64,000 nt of DNA from Trichuris trichiura (Eukaryota; Nematoda; Enoplea; Trichinellida; Trichuridae). Location: contig JBAJFE010000026.1 in assembly GCA_037903355.1 (NCBI GenBank), positions 6,572,001 through 6,636,000 on the forward strand, read 5' to 3'. The notes under the pieces are model-generated. The model saw only the letters and a list, made by a program, of their open reading frames with translations, was not told where the DNA came from and searched no databases. Made by a program: the position numbers and the translations under genes. This document shows positions 24,431 through 35,724 of this stretch, in pieces (positions within the stretch are counted from its first letter, which is position 1; each line of letters begins with the position of its first letter).

Positions 24431-27400
24431 CTGAAATAAAAAACGATTAGCGTAAGAAATAGGGAATATATCACTGCAGAGAAAAGTAATGCCCGCCAGA
24501 CGTGCCTGCAATACTGAGAACTCGTCTCTGCTCCACCGTTCTGGACATAAACGATGAGTCAAAAATTCGGCGGAGATGCTTTCTCAAATTCAACAGGGCT
24601 ACAGTTAGTGCGTGAAACTTTGCAGCTGCCAAACAGGGTGTAACAACAGCACTCACATGGAATTCAGCCCCACTCCTAAGAGTCTACCGTACACTTTTCA
24701 CGTAGTACTATTGGTCTAGCTGGTCAACTGGCGACGAACGACGGCGGGAACGTTAGCTACGGCAGCTCAGGGTTGTCGATTGCCCTAAGTTCGATCAAGG
24801 ACCACAGTACGCACTGATCGATCGTTCACACCTATGCTATCGCCCAAGGTTGACGAAAAAGCTACCGAACGTCATGAACAAACAGGAAGATGAAGCAGCT
24901 ACGTAACGACTAGATAAAAGCCCCTTTCCTTCTATTCCGTTCAACTCTAAGGAGGAGGAAGTTAGGCGGACGGATTCAACCGAAAATCGGAATTTTTTTT
25001 TTCAAACAACCTAACCTGACAGCATTAGCAAGCATTGTAGTGAAAATTGTCAAAGACAGATCTGTCCCGGTTTGGTTAAGTTTAGAAGAGTCGTGTGGTC
25101 CCTTCCAATAGGCTTTACGCGGGCATGCAACTTTGCTTGACCAATGGATTGACCAACCCAACATACTACTTAATAGAACGGAAAGTGATATAAGTTATTT
25201 TAACAAAAAAAAATAACGTCACACCAACTAATCGATCGGTGTAGCTGGTAAAGGCGACCCATCTTTACTTTCGGAAGGTGATTGAAGGGAATCGAAGATG
25301 AGTAGCCCACTTTTTAAAGTGGCCTTTTGCAGAAAATGCATTTTGACCGCTTGTTGGAGAGAAAGTAAAACTGGCAGGATACTTCCTCGGCCGCTGGGCG
25401 GTCAATACGAACGACAAGAAGCAAAGTTAGACGCGCACTCTTCGACATGCTTTCGCTGACGGAAAGAATTATGCCTTCCTAAACTCTTTTAAAAGCTAAT
25501 TACTGCTTCATGGTTGCTCGATCGAACTACATAAATCCATACACGTGACGTCAGTTGAACACAAGAAATGAATAATGAAGCGCCCGAATGAAGCACCGTT
25601 TCCGACTTGATGGCACCATAACTGCCATTCCGAACGGCAAGGGACTGCTTCGCTCGTACATTCAAAACTTGAACAGAATTAAACTGTCATCACAAAACAA
25701 CATAGCAGTGGACCAACGAGCCCGCGTCGCCTGTACTGCTACTTATGGTTAAAATTAAAAGTTAAAAAGTACCAGCGTAAAAGGGAAGTCGAGCGGACAA
25801 CATAAAAAGGACAATTAACTTGCTTATGCAATTTGAAGTGATTTTTTTCCCCAATGGCCGCAAGTACGCGTTTGAACATAAAGAATGATTAAAGAAGCAG
25901 CCGAAAGTTTGCCAATTCTTAATAAAAGTACGAATAGCATCTAAACGAATTATAATCAAGTGAGCTTTTGTAATCAACGCTTTTGGCCGTCGGCTTACAA
26001 TCAACGACTAGGAAAGCTGGAACCATGAAAGCATGTAAGATCAATGCTCTCGTTGCTTTTCGACAACTATTGGCTTCTGAAACAACGGATGCCGCTTTGC
26101 AATAAGCATGAGAATACATTGCGTCATGCAAAGAGGAAATTACACTTTTTTCTTTTGCCCATTGGTTATTAGGCGGCTGTACAACTGCTACAATAAATCC
26201 GCAAGCAATGGAAAACTTTTTTTTAGTCAAACTTGCAAAAGCAGTCACACGGCCCCGCCTTTGGCGCAGCAAAAATTCAAACTTCAATTTTTGGTATTGT
26301 CCCCTACAGGAAAGCGAAAACGCTATATCATTGCTAATAAATGTTCGGCATTACATCAACTCATGTCTTCGTTTTGACGCAAGGGTTGGCCACCTTTTTG
26401 CCGGATGATGCTTTAAAAATGGACGTTTTGGTGCCAAGAAACGAAAACGAGCAATCTGCCTAACTATACAATACGTAATCGTTGGACTAGCAAAAGTTTG
26501 TACAATTTTTAAAGCGATATGGTAGTTCCAGCTTGCCAACCAGCAAAATATACCGTCAGGACAGTACGCAGTTGCTTTTTCATTGTTTCTCATTAGCATA
26601 ATGCAAAACTATGACGCCGAGCAACGATGGCAATCGCCTATATGGTGAAAAGGGAGGCAAAGCAATCGAGCGAAGGAAAATCGTTTTTCAAAAATGCCAA
26701 AACATTTGCCGATTACGGTAACAGGAAAGTACAAGTTCAACTCGGAAATACACAACTAATAGACAGCTTAAAAAGCTAAAAAATCAGTCACAAAGCAGCG
26801 GCAATGAAATCCCACCACGAATACGTATAACTTCAAGTCGAGTGTGACTAAGAGTGCGTCCGAAAAAATTCAAAAAAGTTACGCATGCCGGAAGAGAAGG
26901 TTGGCCTGAGAGCAACCAGTGACCGCACCGCTTTCGACAAGGAGCAGATGTCAACTTTACTGTAATTACAAACTTTTTTTACATGAATACATAATTAAAT
27001 TACTTAAAAAAAGGTCCCTAAATGGCATATTGTTTTTAATCATTGCTGACGTATTTTTTCTCTCTCCCGAGCAGTGCCGTTTCTTCTACTAATCAATCAA
27101 GACGCAAACAATGAATATATTAATATTAATTGCGAATAACGAAGAATATTTTACACCAGTCATCCATTTTGTGTCCGCAAAATGCCTATTCGGTAGTTCA
27201 TGAAAGGCGGTTTGCCAAATTCCTTTGGGGATTTCTGGCGAGTTATTGTCACCTGCATCCGTTGGCCAACAGATCTTGTTAAGATACTGTAGGAAGCTTT
27301 TTTGCTGGCCAAGACGGGATGCCGACTACGAAATTTTATTTAGTCAATCCGTCTATTATCCAATGCAATCAATCTCCCACTGCCGCTTCCACTGGACCGG

Positions 27401-29307
27401 AAATCCTCAAACTGTCAACGACAAGAATGGTCGCCCAGGAAGGATTCGTTTGGACAGAGTCATCAACGTTGAAAACATTTGGCTAGAGTGAAGCCTAGAC
27501 TAGCTGGCATTCCTACAGCTGCTTTCCTTCGTCTGCAATGCTGGACTATGCTGTTACGAGTTAAGGAGCACCCGACTGGCAACATAAAAATTGTAGGGTT
27601 TCTTAACCTGATAATAGCAGCGCTATCGATTGTTAAAGGTAGATAGTTAGCCAAATACGATGCGTAAACTCAACTAAGAATCAATAAAAGAAAAAGGAAA
27701 TTCCTGGCCTACCTCACTGCGTCTAAAGGCCTTGATAACAAGAAGCGTACTAGCAAAGCCAATCTTTTCGGAATTATATAGGTAGCAAAACGCAAAGAGC
27801 AACCAGGATAGCTCCACAAATATACCATACAACAATCCAAATTAGCTGGACGCAAGGCTTTGGCAAACGAAAGCACAAACAGGGAAACAGCCCAATAATA
27901 GTTCAATTCCTACCGCATATGCACAAAAGTGACATGGCGTGTGCCCACGGGGCTTCCGATCACTTTTTACCAACGTCTTTTCTCGTCTAGGCATTCAATC
28001 GGGTCGACAAAGACACTCGGACAAACGGACAGAAACTATTTTAGGCAAACGCACGCAGTTGCCTGAAGCAAATGGACTACAGTACGATAGAACAATAAAC
28101 AGAAAAGCAGGTAAGGTTTGTATAAATGTGTTACGGATGGCTTTGCTGCGCTGCTTTCCAACTTGACTGCTGGAAAAATGCTTCACGATCTAGTTTTCAA
28201 AATTCGGACGGTGCAACTGCGGCAAAGAAACTTGCTAGCAAGCGGTCAGTCTACTGTTTGGACATGTATGGCACTGGTGTTAATCGATTTTGTCTCCGTT
28301 CGTCGTAAAGGATGGACCTCTTTCTCTGTCGGTTTAACTATGATTAACAACGACTGACAAGATCGCAGAGCTGTGTCAGCGTGTTAGGCAATTAGACTTA
28401 TGCCACTATAAGGTGAAGAATGTTTTCCAGCGCGTTCATGACGTCTCTGGTGGTAGCATTTTGGGTTGCACTGGAAGGCATAGGCGCCGCCTTTCTTAAA
28501 ATCAATGGATTCAGGCGAAGACAAATGGGACAATGAAATTTCCCGTAAAGGACAAGCGGGAAACGACATTTAGCTTTCGATCTGGGCAGTGTCAAGCCTT
28601 ACAGAAGTACTCAGTAGTGAAGTAACGTTAATTCATCATCGTGAAAATCGATCCTGAACTAGTTGTACTGCCGATAATATGTTCCTTGGACAGGATAGCT
28701 TCTAGGCTTTGTTAGCGCTAACCCGCGAACTTTTGTTCACAAAGTACTTAATTGCAGCCTGAAAGTCTGCCAATTATAACGTACTTTCTGCAGCCCCCAT
28801 TCGCTCAAATCAAAACGGCGATAATGACTCAGAATTATAAACTATCCACACACTTCATTATTTCAATAACAAGCAGCATCCGCCAGTTTCCATTCTTGTT
28901 TTCAAATTCAACCTGGGCAGCAGCGACAATGTTCTTGGCGAAAATTCGTTCCGTTAACGCTATGGCTATTTATGCTAAAATAACAAACTTTTTTGAAAAA
29001 TAAGTTCTAAGCTAAGCTTTCTTGCTTCAGTCCACTTCATAACACGTGTTTCTATGTTCTCAGGAGTTTCATGATCGTCAAGTTAAAAGAATTGAACATG
29101 ACGAACTTGATTACGGGTACTGTAACTTGCAAACTTTTTTTCCTGCTAATCCCTCGTAGGGCGGTAGAGTTGTTTGCTAATAATGACACTGTTGAAAATA
29201 TCAGAGAAATTGCGCGTACACTAAGACATATCCCTCCGTAAAGCGAGTGCACCGAGATAGATGTACACAGGTGGGATTTACGCCTTTCCTAGCAGCGCTA
29301 TTGTGCC
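24431..29307. other. Upstream flank of unc-13; gene-poor
   Basis: This should contain the first unc-13 exon(s) and promoter, because the exon at 24401-24430 needs an upstream exon ending in phase 1. I could not find an ATG exon with a matching donor. Short open frames (25919-26287 minus, 27225-27491 plus, 27939-28166 plus) show no domain and no coherent splicing. Confidence 0.4.
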
Positions 29308-29772
29308 AGACGCTTATAACTGACTACACAAAATAAACTTAGACTTTGTGGACTTAAATTGCACAGGTAGAAGGAAGGATCGGTACCTGCTCGCAACCCA
29401 GGAAACAAAGGTTACAATGGCCCAGAAATCGGGCAATGATCGACCGCTACTCAGTTTCAGTTTCTTTTCGAGCCAGCAGAGCCGGTGGGCAACTGCGAGT
29501 ACGGAAGGATAAGTTTACGAGAACTATTTCCCGTGTCGCTTCGCGGTCCACGCCACATAAGAAACTGATTTCCGCTGGCCAGTCGTTTTCCTTGATCAGA
29601 CGGATTTCGCCGTTTTTGTAAGCTAAATTCCAGTTTGCGGAGACTGAAATCGCGCTGCGGACGCTAGGAACCTACATCTAAAATTACCTTACCTGCTTTT
29701 CTGTGATCTACTGTAGGCCTCTTTCATAAACCGGATTTTTCCTGACGCGTCCGGACTAGGGAAATTTTACTG
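29308..29772 (-). mobile_element. Truncated pogo/Tigger-like element, reverse orientation
   Basis: Read on the minus strand this matches the first part of the element at 34543-35722: the terminal repeat (plus-strand end 29749-29772, CAGTAAAATTTCCCTAGTCC on the minus strand), the stretch with ACAGTAG and CACAGAAAAGCAGGTAA, and the later stretch with CCATTGTAACCTTTGTTTCC. Similarity stops near 29308, so the far end is lost. The copy is clearly diverged. No intact TA duplication flanks the surviving end. Confidence 0.8.
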
Positions 29773-30273
29773 CAATTCAAATTGCTTTTCTATTTGATCT
29801 ACTTGTCTTATGACGTTATAGTTTTTTTAATTTATGCTTAGCACGTTCGGTAGGTTACGTTTGCGCGATGCAAACTTAACTGAACCGGTTTGTCCAATCC
29901 TTCCCGCCCAAACCAAAGGTGGATTGTGTTACTTTGCATTCCTTTTGAAGTGCTTTTGAAACGAATTGGCACTCAATCGCAAAGGTACTATATTAAAAGC
30001 TGAGCTTCTGTTGAGCTGCTATTGGCCCTGTTTCGCCACGGCAAACGTGCCCATAGTAATCTTCTGTACTGGAAGCGATATTTCCTCGTTTATCAAGCGG
30101 CATGGTTTTCCCATTTTTCAATACAATGAATATTAGAATCAAAGTACGCGTTGGCTGATAATTGATCAGCGCGAAACTTTGAAATGCATTGTCTTCGTGA
30201 AACAATTTGTTTGGAAACTAAAAGCGTTTACGTTTCAAAGCTTTGTTTCAGATCTAATTGTACAGACGCGAGC

Positions 30274-31957
30274 ATGCCTTCTCTCGTGGACTTGGACGGA
30301 TCAACAAGCTCCGACAGCAATAATAACATCTTTGTAGACGAGCTGCAGGAATCGGAACTAGAGCATCTAACACAAGAGAAATGCTTTGGTGAGATACGCT
30401 ATCGTTTTGTCATAAATAAGTTGAAACGGTTATAAACATTTTCTCTACGCCATGGTTATTCACAAACCTTGTCGGTCCAATCATAAATTGAATCTTGTGC
30501 CTTATCCGTCCCACCGTTTGAGAAATGCAGGTTCCTTTCTGGGAAACATGTCCTTAATTTGTTGTATCTTTACTGGCGGGCATACTGGCCATTATTTTTT
30601 GCCTTTACTTAAATCTAAGCCAAAGCATAAGCTTTTTGTATAGGTTTAGGCTTAGGTAAGGGCAAGACAGAACGCCCGGCAAGTTTACAGTACGACAGTC
30701 AGGCGCCTAGGAGACAAGATCCCGCGGGTTTTATAGGAGAAGTATAACTGTAAGTCTTATGGCTAAAAAACTAGTTTGCCAAAGTGATACTGATTGTTTT
30801 GTCGTTCCGTTGAAAGAAAAAGGCATGTGATCAATTTTTTATGCTTTCGAAAGCAGATAAACCCGTAAGCATCACTTTGAAAAGAAACGCAGCTGTTAGG
30901 TTTTCAAAAGGTCAGTTTTATATTATCATTAGCAGTTCAAAGTAAGCATTCGTTCAGTGGAAAAGCAGTGCTTACATGAGACCAATACAAAGTCTCGGTT
31001 AAAAAAGTCGTCGTATAAGACTCGGGAAGAATGATTGAGATTAACTTTCTTTCATTTTCAATTAAAACCATCATTTTCTTCTTTCAGCAGTTTCGATTAA
31101 GTACATCGAACTGGAGCTTAAAACTACGCCATTTTGTTGTATTTCTTAAGTTATTGAATTACTTTTTCAATCGCCTTTAGTACTGTACCTTCTTTCAGAG
31201 GACTTTGAACGGGCTCTTGAAACATTAGCTATGGAAGCGGAATTTGAGCAGTATTACGGTATGAATTTTGACTTTCCTTTTTACGCACTATTTTGAATAC
31301 TAGCTTAGCGTGCGATGAACTCAACGCCTTAGTTTTAAAAACCTAAGAAGGGAATAATCAGTCCTCATTGCACTGCTTTGTTTTAAACCTGCGTCTTGCA
31401 TCAATATTAACAGCTTAAGAGAAAATTTCTTAATTACAGAAGACGTCATAAACATGGTGACGCAGATCCTATCAGACGATCCCGAAAATGGGCAAACTGA
31501 AGGTAAGCAGCTTTTGCTAAAGCACCTAATTTTGGTAAACCATCTTGAAATAGCGGAAGCTTTACCTTTCATTAAATCTTGGCAAACATGTCTGTTATTA
31601 TAATAGATATAGTAAGAGATGCCGGAAACGTTATCTGCATTTCTTCGATTTTAGCTTTGAAATGTTTAATCCCTTCTCCCAGTTAGCATTTTTGATGACT
31701 AAACATGGTTTTTGTTGTAACATTTGATTTTCATATTTTTGTTAATAATCTCCCAGACGCGCTCGTTACCGGCGGCTACAAAAATTCCGTCGGTTATTTT
31801 GATGATTTGATAGAGTTTAAACTAAATGAAAGTGAATGCGTTTCATTCTTAAGCACGAAGTCTATCGACTAACTCCTGCTGTTTAGAAGTTGAAGAAATG
31901 GATAACAGCACTGAAGAGCTCTTGGAAGAATTTCAAATTTCTGGACAAGCTATATGA
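30274..31957 (+). CDS. Unrecognised small acidic protein, five phase-1 exons
   Basis: I do not recognise this gene. Five exons join cleanly, all in phase 1: 30274-30388, 31199-31258 (60 nt), 31440-31502 (63 nt), 31757-31831, 31887-31957. The product is about 127 residues and rich in Glu and Asp, with helical blocks such as FERALETLAMEAEFEQYY and TEELLEEFQ. The ATG at 30274 follows a good acceptor (TTTGTTTCAG, ending at 30251), which could be a trans-splice or 5' UTR acceptor. If the last 55-nt intron (31832-31886, with an ACTAAC branch-like motif) is retained, the protein instead ends FLSTKSID at a stop at 31870-31872. AATAAA at 32069-32074 lies 112 nt past the stop. No signal peptide, membrane segment or known domain is seen. 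Support comes from splice signals and phase symmetry, not homology. Confidence 0.6.
30576..30680. repeat. Foldback repeat with TTAGGC units (degenerate copy)
   Basis: CTAAGCC near 30615 pairs with TTTAGGCTTAGG near 30644-30656, and partially complementary arms extend outward (TGCCTTTACTT against AAGGGCAAGACAGAAC). The element resembles the better preserved copy at 42722-42811, sharing TGCCTTTACTTA and the TTAGGCTTAGG arm. Confidence 0.6.
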
Positions 31958-32068
31958 AGTCAAAGAAAAGTTTACAAATGTTTCGTTTTCTCTTTCGAAT
32001 CGTTACATTGGTTTTTTCGTTTGTTCTTGTGCTAAACTTTTTTTTTACTTACTCCAATCAGCGACCGT

Positions 32069-32074
32069 AATAAA
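32069..32074 (+). terminator. Candidate poly(A) signal of the acidic-protein gene
   Basis: AATAAA lies 112 nt past the stop codon of the five-exon acidic-protein gene. Confidence 0.45.
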
Positions 32075-32775
32075 ATGAGGTTACTGTGGTTTTATACTCT
32101 AAGTGCTCAGCTCATTGTGGGAATTCACGTGAATTTAGCTATCCTTGAACCGGTTAAAGCGACCGCCACGTGGTGAGCGAATCTTTCATTTTAAGAAACT
32201 CTTTGCAACGAGTTGCTTGTTTTGTTCCTTGGAAAGTAGCGTAAGTCGTTTCCGCGCGTCCTTCTGTTTCACGAAAGCTGTCTTGGACAAAATCTTCATT
32301 TCATCGATAACAAAGGTGAAATGTTTCAACAAAACACGGCAAACGTAATATTGATTTTCAGAGAATTATTTAGAAAAGCGAGGTTAGCCACCGTACGGCA
32401 CTGCAAATTTTGCTGCGAAAATCACTGTCGAATTTGAACGAGTTACAAATGAATGTTTTGAGATTAGTTCGAAAGTTTGTGAACAGATTTATCAAATATT
32501 AATTTTCTGCGCGTAAGTTTCCCCATTTCAACTCACGGAAAGCTCATTACTGTGGTAGTTACTAGAGAGATTCTATCTGCTTTTGGGATGCAAGTTGAAG
32601 TTCATTTAAACGAGAGAGACTATGGTCACTGATGCTAATACTGTTATTTTCTTAATTAGAATGCATTCCAAAAGTAATAGTCGTAACCCTTTAGCGCCTA
32701 AATTGTTCAGGAAAAAAATTTCCGCTCTTCCAATAAAACTTGACGAGCAAAATTGCTACTGTTCCTGCGGACATA

Positions 32776-33490
32776 CAGTAAAACCTCCCTAATCAGCAAG
32801 CGTCAGGGCGGGGGGTAATTCGGATAACGGAAAAATTCGGATTATGGAGGAGCCTTACAGTAGGCCACAGAAAAGCAGGTAATGCAATTTTAGATGCGTG
32901 TTCCGGGCGTCTACAGCGTGATGTCAGCCTCTGCAAGCGGTGAATAGCTTAACGAGGGCAGCGAAGTCCGGCTGATCAAGGAAAACGACTGACCAGCGGA
33001 AATCAGTTTCTTAAATGGTGTAAACGCAGTACCGCGAAGCGACAGAGAAATAGTTTCTATGAACTTATTTTTCCATATTCGTAGTTGCCGGCCTGCTCTA
33101 TTAGCTGGAAAATAAATTGAGTTAGCGGCCGATCATTGCGTTATATTGCAACAGATTGTAGTTTCATACGACTGAAAGACACTAAGTTTTTGATCCACGA
33201 CTCTATTTATTCAGGGAAACCTAAGCCTCGAGGTGCCATGCTGCAATCAACTTATTAGTCGAGATTGGTTCCACAGACCCGTGGCGGGCCTGCGCCTATG
33301 TAAACGTATACCGAAAGGACCGTTGGCAAGTTGTTTACTGCCCTTACAGCCTTTTCCGCCAAGTGACTGCCCGTTTCGCGCAGGTAGCCTAACTATCTTT
33401 AATGTATACGGTCGTTTTATTGTTCTCTTCCACGAGTTCGTCTTAGAGAGGGATTCGGTTATAGAGGTTCGGATTAGAGAGATTTTACTA
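32776..33490 (+). mobile_element. Non-autonomous pogo/Tigger-like element, copy 1
   Basis: The element is about 715 bp and starts CAGTAAAACCTCCCTAATC. It ends with the inverted match GATTAGAGAGATTTTACTA and is flanked by TA on both sides, the target duplication expected for pogo/Tigger elements of the Tc1-mariner superfamily. Internal sequence matches 34543-35722 along both ends, but copy 1 lacks a central segment of roughly 450 bp. It contains no transposase. Confidence 0.85.
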
Positions 33491-33737
33491 TAGTCTTTTT
33501 TTAAACTCATGGTCAGCAGGAAAGAGAATAGAAAGAAAATTTTTTCATTCACCGTAAGATTGAGAATAATCAGGTAAAGCTTTATACGAAATAGAAAAAC
33601 GGGGAATTCGAAAATTATTTTCGGATAATAGAGTGTCTCCATCATTCCGAAGGCTGTTAGAAGCTGTTTCGACGCTTTGGTATCTTGTGAACTTCAGTCT
33701 GACGTTTCTCGTTGCAAGCAATGAGCAAACCTTTGCA

Positions 33738-33739
<2 letters not shown>

Positions 33740-33805
<66 letters not shown>
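33740..33805. repeat. (TA)n microsatellite
   Basis: About 33 uninterrupted TA units lie between the two direct copies of the pogo-like element. The open frames across it (alternating Ile-Tyr) are artefacts of the repeat. Confidence 0.99.
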
Positions 33806-33807
<2 letters not shown>

Positions 33808-34417
33808 AAGCACTCAATGTTTCTCACATCATTGTCATCTATCCTATTCAACTCTAACCTAAGTCTAAACTAATAAATATATAGACGTTGATTATATATA
33901 TAGACGTAGGATATTACGATGGGTTCAATAGTAGAACACATTTGCTTCAAAATTTGCATTTTCTTATTTAAAAGTACGTATATATAGGGGATAACTATTG
34001 TGAGAGCTTCGCGAAGGCTGACAGGCAGACTGAAAAGCTTTAGCTGGTGACGAAAAATGTAAATGAGAAGACAGCGGAGTGTGGAAACAAAACTTGGTGC
34101 CTTCTTAACGCAGCTTACTCCTGGTACGTTACCAATCATCACAGGGGTACCTTCATTCAGCTACCATTCAGTCAGGGAAGGAAAGCACTTCATCGGGTGG
34201 TCGCCAGTAGCAGTAGCTGAGATCCCTGCCAAAGCTGGTCAGATGGAGTGGCTTGCAATCATGAAGACTGACCCGACGGGTCTCTTACAAGCCTGTTGCA
34301 ACAGATCGGTTACAGTTCGTCACATCCATTTCGTTGCGAGGACGTCTTATCGTGGCAGTTCGCTTCGCCTATGCTGAAATCAGGTTAATACTGCGCGGTT
34401 CCACTTCGTCTTAACAT

Positions 34418-34432
34418 AAGCCTAAGCCTAAA
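34418..34432. repeat. Short interstitial telomere-like run (GCCTAA units)
   Basis: AAGCCTAAGCCTAA is two units of the complement of TTAGGC, the nematode telomere repeat. It sits 110 bp upstream of the pogo-like copy 2. It is short enough to be chance alone, but it resembles the arms of the foldback repeats. Confidence 0.6.
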
Positions 34433-34542
34433 CGTATATCAAATGAAAGCATTGAAACGATATGTGACCAACGAAAAGCAATGGCGAAACCTTCATTAGG
34501 AAACCGCAGTCGCCACAGCGGTCCGGTTCAGCATTAAATGTA

Positions 34543-35722
34543 CAGTGAAACCTCCCTAATCCGAACACGTTGGGGCGGGGGTAGTTCGGATTATAGAAGA
34601 ATTCGGATTATGGAGGAGGCTTACAGTAGGCCACAGAAAAGCAGGTAATGCAATCTTAGATGCACTTTCCTGGTGTCTACAGCGCGATTTCAGTCTCTGT
34701 AAGCGGTGAATAACTTAACGAGGGCAGCGAGTCTGTCTGATTCGGGAAAACAATTGACCAGCGGAAACGTGTTTATTATATGGTGTGGACGCTGTACCGC
34801 AAAGCGGCATGCGAAATAGTTTCCATGAGCCTATTGTCCCATATTCGTAAATGCTGGCCAGTTCTGTTGAATCGAAAAAAAATTAAGTTAGCTCCCGATT
34901 AATGTGCGATTTCTAGGCCATTGTAACCTTTGTTTCCTGGGTTGCGCGACAGTGTCCATCCTTTCTACCTGTGTAATATAAATCCAAGAAGTCTAAATTT
35001 ATTCTTTGTAGTCAGTTGTTAGCATCTGTTTCAACAGGCTTTGACGTTTGCTAGCGGCTAAGTCACGAACGCTTTTTAAGCATAAATAGCGCCGTCCATC
35101 GCATTCTTCCTGTTCTTCGGCCGGTCACTCCACTCCTCAATGCTTTGATAATCTCCGCCTTCTTCTCTATCATGAGCGTAATGTGCTCCATTTTATACAT
35201 TTGGACAACTGCACAACCGTAGAACACACCAGAACACAGTGATAATGACTCCCGTATTGCTCTCCTTAAATACGGTCTCTTCACGTATAATGCGGTGGTA
35301 GCCCTATCTTCACATAACACGATTCTATTTTTGTTCATATCCTGCAATTAGATTAACGGTCCTTCCGCAGCGTATTGATATACATATGACTAGCTCTATC
35401 CGATGTCAATATAGACTGCTATGTTGCATATTTCCGTTTATTTGTGGAAGCTTATGTCACGAGGTGAATTGTTGTAGCCAACCTATTGGTCCAGGTTGGC
35501 TCGCCAAAGCCGTGGCTGGACTGTGCCTATGTTAGCATATACCGGAAGGACCATTGGCTAGTTGTTTGCTGCCCTTATAGCCGTTTCCGCCAAATGACTG
35601 TGCGTTTCGCACAAGTAGCCTAATTATCTTTATTGTGTACTGTCGTTCTATTGTTCTCTTCCACGAATTCGGATTAGAGAGGGATTCGGATTAGGGAGGT
35701 TCGGATTAGGGAGGTTTCACTG
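34543..35722 (+). mobile_element. pogo/Tigger-like element, copy 2, with transposase N-terminal remnant
   Basis: The element is 1,180 bp. It starts CAGTGAAACCTCCCTAATCC, ends with the exact inverse GGATTAGGGAGGTTTCACTG, and has TA on both flanks. This is the best preserved of the three copies. A minus-strand open frame (35063-35347) contains a stretch around 35130-35200 reading TLMIEKKAEIIKALRSGV, which resembles the start of the helix-turn-helix DNA-binding domain of Tigger/CENP-B-like transposases. The catalytic part is absent. I infer an internally deleted Tigger that can only move in trans. Confidence 0.85.
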
Positions 35723-35724
35723 TA

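Noticed and set aside
27939..28357. Possible two-exon plus-strand gene ending at a GTAAGG donor
   Set aside because: No acceptor restores a common frame, and the translated pieces match nothing known.
33545..33857. Open frames with long Ile-Tyr runs
   Set aside because: They are produced by the TA microsatellite, not by a gene.
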